A DNA stretch of 64,000 nt from Xenorhabdus griffiniae (GTDB lineage: Bacteria; Pseudomonadota; Gammaproteobacteria; Enterobacterales; Enterobacteriaceae), in assembly GCF_037265215.1 (NCBI RefSeq), contig NZ_CP147737.1, forward strand, positions 3,504,001-3,568,000. Direction: 5' to 3'. The notes beneath the pieces are model-generated. The model did not search any database. It was not told the origin of the DNA and saw only the letters and a list, made by a program, of their open reading frames with translations. Shown here one piece after another: positions 57,676 to 64,000 of this stretch (within the stretch, counting starts at the first letter, position 1; every line of letters begins with the position of its first letter). Both the position numbers and the translations under genes were made by a program.

Positions 57676-59175
57676 ATGACAAATAAGGATTACTGCTTAA
57701 TGGAAAAAGAAATAAAAGAACTGTGTCAACGATATCAGGCCATTATCATAAAAAAAGATATCCATACAATCACAATTGCCTGTAGTAAATCACCTAATGA
57801 GGATTTCACTGCCGCACTAAGATTTATTTCAGGCTTAATCGTTAATGTCGATATTTGGCCACAAGCAAAAATAGAATCGATGTTGACAGAAGAAAATTCA
57901 TTAATATCAGCAAAAAATTACTGCTCAGAAAATGATGAAGAGGAACCATACCGTATAGATCGCCTTGATAGCAGTTATGTTCATTATCATGATGCAAGAC
58001 AAACCAATAATTTCCATGATGATGAAATAGGCACACCAGTTATCCAATTAATTAACCAGACGATATTAACTTCAATACAAAAAAGAGCTTCAGATATTCA
58101 CTTTGAGCCATCTCAGCGTGGCTATCAAATACGTATTCGAGTTGATGGTACATTGCATACCATGCAAGCGCCACCCTCTCAAATGAATGCGAGTATTCCT
58201 GCTCGTTTAAAAATCATGGCAAAACTCAATATCGCTGAAAAACGCCAGCCACAAGATGGGCAATTTGACTGGAGTGACAACAAAAACAGTTATGCAATTC
58301 GTATATCAACACTACCCACATTATATGGGGAAAAAATAGTCCTGCGTATTTTAAATACCATCCATCAGCTATCTCTGGAACAATTGGGATTGCCTGAACC
58401 ACAATTACAACTTTTAAAACAGAAACTCCATTTACCACAAGGGATGATTTTAGTCACTGGACCGACCGGCAGCGGGAAGACTGTCACACTGTATAGCTGC
58501 CTGCAATATTTAAACCAGGCTCAAAAGAATATCTGTAGTGTTGAAGATCCTGTCGAAATTCCTTTAAATGGCATCAACCAAACGCCTGTTAATAACAAGA
58601 TTGGTCTCGATTTTGCCAAAGTCCTCAGAGCATTATTACGACAAGATCCCGATATCATTATGGTTGGTGAGATCCGTGACAATGAAACCGCTGAAATATC
58701 AATGAAAGCAGCTCAAACAGGCCACTTGGTTTTATCAACTCTGCATACCAATTCCACTATTGATACGTTATCTCGCCTGCATAATTTGGGAATTTCTGGC
58801 TATACCACCGCCTCATGTGTGAAATTGATTATTGCACAGCGACTGGTTCGTAAGCTTTGTCCCCATTGCCGACAACAAGACAGTATACCTACAGTGATCC
58901 CTAATATTACTGGTTCAACATCTATAAAAAAATGGAATGCGGTCGGTTGTGATCACTGTTTTTCTGGCTATTACGGCAGAACAGCCATATATGAATTTCT
59001 CGAAATCAAACCTGAACTCCAGCAAGCCTTGTCTGAGTGTTCTAATGCCAGCCTCTCACATTTACTTGCCTCACAACAAAATGTAACACTTTTTTCAGCA
59101 GGACTGGCATTAGCAGAAACAGGAATAACCACGCTTGAAGAAATTTATCAGATTACAGGCCATGAGACAGTATGA
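57676..59175 (+). CDS. hofB: Type IV pilus assembly ATPase (GspE/PilB family)
   Basis: 499 residues from the ATG at 57676, which has AAAGGAAT upstream. A frame opening at 57589 would place the GC-rich hairpin inside the coding region and is rejected. Walker A GPTGSGKT, the Asp box, and Walker B DPDIIMVGEIRD are present, followed by a zinc tetracysteine (CPHCRQQD and CDHCFSGYYGR). It powers pilus polymerisation at the inner membrane. It overlaps hofC by 4 bp. Confidence 0.93.
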   Translation: MTNKDYCLMEKEIKELCQRYQAIIIKKDIHTITIACSKSPNEDFTAALRFISGLIVNVDIWPQAKIESMLTEENSLISAKNYCSENDEEEPYRIDRLDSSYVHYHDARQTNNFHDDEIGTPVIQLINQTILTSIQKRASDIHFEPSQRGYQIRIRVDGTLHTMQAPPSQMNASIPARLKIMAKLNIAEKRQPQDGQFDWSDNKNSYAIRISTLPTLYGEKIVLRILNTIHQLSLEQLGLPEPQLQLLKQKLHLPQGMILVTGPTGSGKTVTLYSCLQYLNQAQKNICSVEDPVEIPLNGINQTPVNNKIGLDFAKVLRALLRQDPDIIMVGEIRDNETAEISMKAAQTGHLVLSTLHTNSTIDTLSRLHNLGISGYTTASCVKLIIAQRLVRKLCPHCRQQDSIPTVIPNITGSTSIKKWNAVGCDHCFSGYYGRTAIYEFLEIKPELQQALSECSNASLSHLLASQQNVTLFSAGLALAETGITTLEEIYQITGHETV

Positions 59176-60371
59176 AAATAGAATATATTTACCAATGGCA
59201 GGCAATTAACAAGCACGGAAAAGCCATGACAGGGGAGAGTATTGGGCACAGTAAAAAAAGTGTATTTCAATACCTAAGCCATCTTGATCTTCAACCCTAT
59301 TCCATTGAGTGTAAAAAAATTATTTATTACAGCAAAAAAGAAATTGCCTATCGCCTGCATTTTATTCACCAGCTAAGCACATTACTGACTTCGGGCATCC
59401 CTTTACTCAAGGGACTGACTATTTTACGTCAAGAGTGCAAATATGCTCTCTGGCGATGCGTATTGGCAGATATAATTCAGAAAATTCGTCAAGGAGAGGC
59501 ATTCTCCACAACACTTAAACACTATCCGAAGTTATTTTCTCCCTTGTTTTGCCAACTTATCGCAGTCGGAGAACAAACCGGCCAGCTTGAAAACTGCTGC
59601 CAATTAATCATTGATCGATTGGAACAACAGAATAGGTTAAGGAAGAAAATTCAAAAAGCTTATCACTATCCCTTGATAGTCGCTTTTGTGAGCTTTTTGG
59701 TTATTATTCTGATGTTGATTTTTGTTCTGCCAGAATTTCGGCAAGTCTATTCTTCGCTAAATGCTACCCTACCCTTGTTAACCCAATGGGTTCTATCCGG
59801 TTCTGATTTATTGATCCACCATGGCGTACCAATACTATTAGTAATATTTATATTATTAACCAGTTATCTATGGCTACGTCACCGTTTTCCCATTTTTAAA
59901 GCAAAAGAAAAAATGCTCTTTCTGAGGCTCCCTATTTTCAGACAACTCATAATTTATCAACAGACTAATCAAATATTTCATATTCTGTTTATGACACAGA
60001 AAGCAGGGTTAACTCTAATGACAGGGCTTGAATGTGCTCTCAGTGCAACCCAGCATCCTGTTTTTATCGCTGGTGTGAAAAACTTGCACAGACAAATTCA
60101 ACAAGGCACTCCCATGAGTAACGCATTAAAGCAAACAGCCTATTTCCCTGCGTTATGCCAACAATTTGTCATGATAGGCGAAGAATCTGGAGAATTAGAA
60201 TTATTTCTATTCAATCTCGCAGAGTGGTATCAAGAAAAATCAATCAACCTTGCTGATAGTTTGGTTCAATCATTAGAACCTTTGTTAATGTTAATAATGG
60301 CCTTAATTGTCGGTTTATTATTACTGGCTATGTATCTGCCTATTTTTCAATTAGGTGCAATATTAACTTAA
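59172..60371 (+). CDS. hofC: Type IV pilus inner-membrane platform protein (GspF/PilC family)
   Basis: 399 residues with two repeated GspF domains and three membrane helices (about residues 166-190, 212-232 and 370-392). Family motifs are seen in LSTLLTSGIPLLKGL and VGEQTGQLENC, repeated later as GEESGELELFL. It recruits HofB and the pilins. The ATG overlaps the hofB stop. guaC, which follows in E. coli, is absent; 132 bp without a recognised gene separate it from coaE. Confidence 0.92.
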   Translation: MKIEYIYQWQAINKHGKAMTGESIGHSKKSVFQYLSHLDLQPYSIECKKIIYYSKKEIAYRLHFIHQLSTLLTSGIPLLKGLTILRQECKYALWRCVLADIIQKIRQGEAFSTTLKHYPKLFSPLFCQLIAVGEQTGQLENCCQLIIDRLEQQNRLRKKIQKAYHYPLIVAFVSFLVIILMLIFVLPEFRQVYSSLNATLPLLTQWVLSGSDLLIHHGVPILLVIFILLTSYLWLRHRFPIFKAKEKMLFLRLPIFRQLIIYQQTNQIFHILFMTQKAGLTLMTGLECALSATQHPVFIAGVKNLHRQIQQGTPMSNALKQTAYFPALCQQFVMIGEESGELELFLFNLAEWYQEKSINLADSLVQSLEPLLMLIMALIVGLLLLAMYLPIFQLGAILT

Positions 60372-60503
60372 CAAGGTTTTTACATGTTTCGTTATCTTTT
60401 TCCAAAGCTGCAAAAGCAGGAGTTGTACGCGTTTGTTTATAGCCCATTAGCTTCCCTTGAGTTACAATTTGATTATGCTATCAGAGATATTTAAAGGGAT
60501 AGA

Positions 60504-61127
60504 ATGACTTATATTGTTGCACTTACGGGTGGAATTGGTAGCGGTAAAACGACTATCTCTAATGTATTTTCATCCCTTGGTGTCCCGCTTGTTGATGCAG
60601 ATATTATCGCCAGAGAAGTTGTCGCTCCTGGCACTCCCGCACTACAAGCCATTATAGCGCACTTTGGGGTCGATATATTATTGCCCAATGGCAGCCTTAA
60701 TCGCGCAATGTTGCGCCAAAAAATTTTTGCTGCCCCAGAAGAGAAACTGTGGCTCAATGCACTTTTACATCCACTAATCCAAACAGAAACACAGCGGCAA
60801 TTAAACCAAGTGACAGCCCCGTATGTCATCTGGGTCGTTCCTTTGCTCATTGAAAACAATTTAATGCATTTGGCAGATCGTGTTTTAGTTGTTGATATCC
60901 CAGTTGAAGTACAGATTACCCGAACCATGGCTCGTGATGGAATAAACCGTGAGCAAGTAGAAAATATTCTGGCTGCACAAGCCAGCCGTCAGGACAGACT
61001 GGAAAAAGCAGATGATGTCATCGTTAACCACAACAGTGAACAGGATATTACCTCTCGTGTGGCCGAACTACATCAACAGTATTTAAAACAAGCAAAATCA
61101 GTCAGACAGGAAAACCGTAATGAGTGA
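60504..61127 (+). CDS. coaE: Dephospho-CoA kinase
   Basis: 207 residues. The P-loop [12 protein letters not shown] is at residues 8-19, DADIIAREV at about residues 32-40, and the lid region contains [14 protein letters not shown]. It catalyses the last step of coenzyme A synthesis. It overlaps zapD by 8 bp, giving translational coupling as in E. coli. Confidence 0.97.
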   Translation: MTYIVALTGGIGSGKTTISNVFSSLGVPLVDADIIAREVVAPGTPALQAIIAHFGVDILLPNGSLNRAMLRQKIFAAPEEKLWLNALLHPLIQTETQRQLNQVTAPYVIWVVPLLIENNLMHLADRVLVVDIPVEVQITRTMARDGINREQVENILAAQASRQDRLEKADDVIVNHNSEQDITSRVAELHQQYLKQAKSVRQENRNE

Positions 61128-61878
61128 TGCACCATCCACTATTATTTTTGAACATCCACTCAATGAAAAAATGCGTTCATGGTTGAGGATTGAGTCTTCA
61201 CTGCAACAGTTGGAAAAACAACGTCATCTGAATTCTCAGGCGAGTAGCCTTTCGTTTTTCCGTACAATTGCTGAATTAATTGAGATCATGGAACGCGGTG
61301 AAGTCCGCTCTGAGTTATTGAAAGAGTTGGATCGCCAACAGGCGAAATTAAAACAATGGCTCGGCGCCCCGAATGCCGATACGGCTATGATCCATAGTTT
61401 GACAGAGCAACTTAAAGAACGCAGTATTGCCTTGAGCCAAGCGCCACGGCTTAATCAATTTATCAAAGAAGATCGTATTATCAGCATGGTACGTCAACGT
61501 CTCAACATCCCTGGAGGATGTTGTAGTTTTGACTTGCCAACATTGCACCTGTGGCTGCATTTACCACAATCTGTCAGGGATAAATCCGTCACAGCCTGGT
61601 TGGACAGCCTTCGTCCGTTACAGCAAGCCCTGGAAAGCATTCTGGAACTCATACGCCACTCCGCCGCTTTCACCCCCAAAATCAGCCATAACGGATTTTA
61701 TCAGGGGAATGCCGATGAAGCCGATTTATTGAGATTAAAATTGGATGTGGTGCCAGATACATTGGTTTACCCACAAGTCTCCGGCTACAAGACACGTTTC
61801 GCCATCCGTTTTTTACCAATGGATAGTGAGCATGGTGTTGTACCTGCCCATTTGTCATTTGAATTGGCCTGCTGTTAA
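61120..61878 (+). CDS. zapD: Cell division protein ZapD (YacF)
   Basis: 252 residues. The family N-terminus ([18 protein letters not shown]) and central [12 protein letters not shown] block are present. ZapD crosslinks FtsZ filaments. It lies between coaE and yacG as in E. coli. It is followed by a truncated ERIC-like element. Confidence 0.95.
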   Translation: MSDAPSTIIFEHPLNEKMRSWLRIESSLQQLEKQRHLNSQASSLSFFRTIAELIEIMERGEVRSELLKELDRQQAKLKQWLGAPNADTAMIHSLTEQLKERSIALSQAPRLNQFIKEDRIISMVRQRLNIPGGCCSFDLPTLHLWLHLPQSVRDKSVTAWLDSLRPLQQALESILELIRHSAAFTPKISHNGFYQGNADEADLLRLKLDVVPDTLVYPQVSGYKTRFAIRFLPMDSEHGVVPAHLSFELACC

Positions 61879-61879
61879 C

Positions 61880-61942
61880 ATGGGCCCAATAAATTTCGAG
61901 TTGCAGCACGACATTAAGGGGATAAATTCCCAATAGCATGAC
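61880..61942. repeat. Truncated ERIC-like element after zapD
   Basis: GGGCCCAATAAATTTCGAGT followed by TGCAGCACGAC and AAATTCCCAATAGC resembles the left half of the ERIC-like unit at 36041. Confidence 0.45.
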
Positions 61943-62064
61943 TCATTCTGTATTTATATCACTTTGCATTTATAAGTACGTAACTGAAACAATGTGAGTT
62001 AAGAAAAAAAGCTGCAATGTGAAAATGGAAGGTATGACCTTCAAATTAAGCGGGAGAAAGTATT

Positions 62065-62271
62065 ATGTCTGAAGTATTGACTGTCGAATGCCCAACGTGT
62101 GGCAACACGGTAGTATGGGGCGAAATTAGCCCATATCGCCCATTTTGCAGTAAACGTTGCCAATTAATCGACTTGGGTGAATGGGCCAGTGAAGAAAAAC
62201 GAATAGCAAGCCAAAGTGACAGTGCAGAAAATGATAGCTGGAGCGAACAGCCTGAACAATATACGCATTAA
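62065..62271 (+). CDS. yacG: DNA gyrase inhibitor YacG
   Basis: 68 residues. Four zinc ligands are seen as CPTCGNTV (residues 9-12) and FCSKRCQ (residues 28-32). YacG binds GyrB and inhibits gyrase. The last residues (YTH) and the stop codon fall inside the palindromic element at 62259, so the tail differs from the E. coli protein, which ends earlier. Confidence 0.95.
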   Translation: MSEVLTVECPTCGNTVVWGEISPYRPFCSKRCQLIDLGEWASEEKRIASQSDSAENDSWSEQPEQYTH

Positions 62272-62366
62272 ACTTCAAGTTGTAATTTACAACACGCTAT
62301 GAAACCTGATTTCTCCCCCGCTTCGCGGGGAGAAATCACACGCATCTTGAAGTTAGGTTGGTATAT
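62259..62366. repeat. Interspersed palindromic element, full copy 3, overlapping yacG
   Basis: ATATACGCATTAAACTTCAA at the left, central CCCCCGCTTCGCGGGG hairpin, and CATCTTGAAGTTAGGTTGGT ATAT at the right. The end is partly duplicated just after (TTAGGTTGGTATATAAG). It reads as the inverse of copy 2. Confidence 0.85.
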
Positions 62367-62476
62367 TAGGTTGGTATATAAGTAATACCACGTAACGTTA
62401 CGTTATCGCGGTGCCCGTTTTATTTAGCGCCGCTTATATTGAATGATTTAACTTACCCTAATTAATTAAAAATCCT

Positions 62477-62881
62477 TTAGCATGAGCCATTTCCGGTTAA
62501 AAAACCAACAATACTGCGGTTTGCTGGAGGAAATTCATCAGCAATTAATTCTGATTGTAAAACCCAACGGGAAGGTTGCCCTTCTTTACCAAACGGCTCA
62601 TCTTCCCATTCATCAACCAGGAAAAAATCAAGGGTGATACTTCTATCAGGAAACTCGTGTTTGATGGTGTCAATTAATTCACAATGCGTTACTGTGATCC
62701 CAACTTCTTCCTTTAATTCTCTAACCAATGCTTGTTCAGATGTTTCCCCCTGTTCAAGTTTTCCTCCGGGAAACTCCCAAAAACCGCCCATATGTGAATC
62801 AGCCCTACGCTGAGTGATAAAAATTTCATCATTGCTATTTTTAATAATACCTGCTGCAATATGCAGATGTTTTTTTTCCAT
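62477..62881 (-). CDS. mutT: 8-oxo-dGTP diphosphatase MutT
   Basis: 134 residues. The Nudix box reads GGKLEQGETSEQALVRELKE EVGI (residues about 38-60, split here) with all the conserved Gly, Glu and Arg-Glu positions. It hydrolyses 8-oxo-dGTP to prevent A-to-C transversions. It is convergent with yacG here, near it as in E. coli. Confidence 0.95.
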   Translation of the reverse strand: MEKKHLHIAAGIIKNSNDEIFITQRRADSHMGGFWEFPGGKLEQGETSEQALVRELKEEVGITVTHCELIDTIKHEFPDRSITLDFFLVDEWEDEPFGKEGQPSRWVLQSELIADEFPPANRSIVGFLTGNGSC

Positions 62882-63111
62882 AATCGCTTTTCTTACCGTC
62901 TATTCTTCAACTTAAGTAACTCTCCATTGCAGGTTACATTAGAATGAGTTTAAGCCGCAAATTTGTATTTCATGCAAAGTGATATCGCTTTTTATTACCA
63001 ATTACCTCTCTGGAAAAAACAAATCATGTGAAAACAAGCTGTAAACAGTGTCTGAAATTAACCTACAAATAGCTTGAAATGACTATTTTAAACATTAAGG
63101 AAGCACGGTTT

Positions 63112-64000
63112 ATGCTAAATGATGTTCAATCATTGATTGAAGCACGGCAAATCGCCTATCAATTTTCTGGTGAAACAAGCCCCCTATTTTCTGGTATCGA
63201 CATATTTTTAAACGCAGGACAACATGCATTAGTTGGGCGCAATGGTATTGGTAAATCCTGGTTGGCAGCAATACTGGCACAGCAGATCCTTCCCACAGAA
63301 GGTAGTGTAAAACACTTTTGTGAGGTAGGTTATTTATCACAAGGTTTAACACCTTTTTCCGGTAATGCCGCAGATCTGCTGGGATTAACCAAAATCATGA
63401 ATGCCAATGAACGTGTCCTGGCAGGAGTTGGTGATGAAACAGATTTTGATGTTATGGAAGGAAACTGGGACTGGCAATTTCAAACTGAGTCTTTATTGGC
63501 AGAAGGTGAACTCAAACCAAGCGTATTAAATCAACCTTTTAGCTCCTTGAGCGGAGGAGAACAAACACGGATCAAGTTACTGGCGCTGAAATGTCAAGGT
63601 GCAGGTTTTATGATTCTGGATGAACCAAGCAATCACCTTGACCGACAAGGCCGCCTTTGGCTGGCTCAGTGGTTAAGTGCTTTTGATGGCGGAGTTCTGT
63701 TGATTACCCATGATACCCAACTATTACAGCATGTATCGGTTGTTTACGAACTCAGCGGATTAGGGTTATCCCGCAGTATCGGAGGATGGGAAACCTGGCT
63801 GGAAAGTAAAGAGCAACTACGGCTGGGTATTCAACGTGAGGTGGATCAAACCAGAAAAAACCTAAAACAAGCCTTACGTGATAAGCAAAAAGATCGTGAG
63901 AAAACCAGCAAAAGGCAAAGTCAAGGTAAGCAACGGCGGGAAAATGCCAATCAGGCTAAAATCCTTCTTGATCACGCATTAGGACGCTCAGAAGCAACAT
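63112..64000 (+). CDS. ABC-F family ATPase, 3' end outside window
   Basis: The frame runs from the ATG at 63112 to the window edge (296 codons visible). Walker A GRNGIGKS (about residues 43-50), signature LSSLSGGEQTRIKL (about residues 144-157), Walker B FMILDEPSNHLD and the H-loop LLITHDTQL form one complete ABC domain. A Lys/Arg/Gln-rich linker helix follows, as expected between the two domains of ABC-F proteins. There is no membrane domain. ABC-F members act on ribosomes, some giving antibiotic resistance. Which subgroup this is cannot be told without the second half. Confidence 0.8.
   Translation, partial: MLNDVQSLIEARQIAYQFSGETSPLFSGIDIFLNAGQHALVGRNGIGKSWLAAILAQQILPTEGSVKHFCEVGYLSQGLTPFSGNAADLLGLTKIMNANERVLAGVGDETDFDVMEGNWDWQFQTESLLAEGELKPSVLNQPFSSLSGGEQTRIKLLALKCQGAGFMILDEPSNHLDRQGRLWLAQWLSAFDGGVLLITHDTQLLQHVSVVYELSGLGLSRSIGGWETWLESKEQLRLGIQREVDQTRKNLKQALRDKQKDREKTSKRQSQGKQRRENANQAKILLDHALGRSEAT

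Noticed and set aside
60372..60503. Small gene between hofC and coaE
   Set aside because: The ATG at 60385 gives only about 21 residues before a stop, with no recognisable product.

Overview
The window comes from a gammaproteobacterium of the Xenorhabdus/Photorhabdus type (Enterobacterales, Morganellaceae). Three things point there. The housekeeping blocks keep Escherichia coli gene order with high protein similarity (lysS-prfB-recJ-dsbC-xerD/fldB; gcvPHT-ubiI-ubiH-pepP-ygfB/zapA-ssrS-fau-serA-rpiA-argP; acnB-lpd-aceFE-pdhR; ampED/ppdD-hofBC-coaE-zapD-yacG-mutT). The left end carries a PirAB binary insecticidal toxin pair, typical of entomopathogenic nematode symbionts. Short palindromic repeats of a style common in these genera are scattered between genes. 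Xenorhabdus is slightly favoured, but this is inference from content and no database search was possible.

Layout. 1-5.9 kb is accessory: the 3' part of a PduX-like GHMP kinase, an interspersed repeat, pirA-pirB with a strong terminator, an HTH-PfkB kinase resembling pseudouridine kinase, a DUF817-like membrane protein, a truncated CbrC-like remnant, and tRNA-Gly(CCC). 6.1-15.6 kb is core: lysS, prfB with its programmed frameshift, recJ, dsbC, xerD, fldB, cptA-sdhE, ygfZ and an HD-domain hydrolase. 16.0-26.4 kb is a type VI secretion island: an orphan TssF baseplate subunit, a VgrG spike with a one-base frameshift, a DUF4123 adaptor, a 1042-residue VasX-like effector with membrane segments, and two tandemly duplicated membrane proteins that are the likely immunity proteins.

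The most striking feature of the island is in the first putative immunity gene. It is interrupted by five exact copies of the octamer GTTTTTTT, inside the codons for its first membrane segment. Eight is not a multiple of three, so gain or loss of units would switch the frame. The present copy number is out of frame; six or three copies would restore the protein. The second copy lacks the repeat array and is intact. This looks like a phase-variable immunity gene backed by a fixed paralogue. Assembly or sequencing error in the T-rich tract must be excluded.

26.6-43.3 kb is core: the glycine cleavage operon (with a strong hairpin terminator between gcvH and gcvP), the ubiquinone hydroxylases, pepP, zapA, 6S RNA, serA, rpiA, argP, yggE, an argO gene with a large in-frame internal deletion, and mscS. 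From 43.4 kb the order matches a different part of the E. coli chromosome: yacL-acnB, an inserted GNAT gene, lpd-aceF-aceE-pdhR under a perfect PdhR operator, ampE-ampD, the type IV pilus genes ppdD-hofB-hofC, then coaE-zapD-yacG and mutT. Compared with E. coli, aroP, nadC and guaC are missing from this block. An ABC-F ATPase gene runs off the right edge.

A family of about 107 bp palindromic elements occurs three times in full (894, 43827, 62259) and as half elements just upstream of zapA and ppdD. One copy supplies the last codons and stop of yacG. No CRISPR array, rRNA operon or insertion-sequence transposase was seen.
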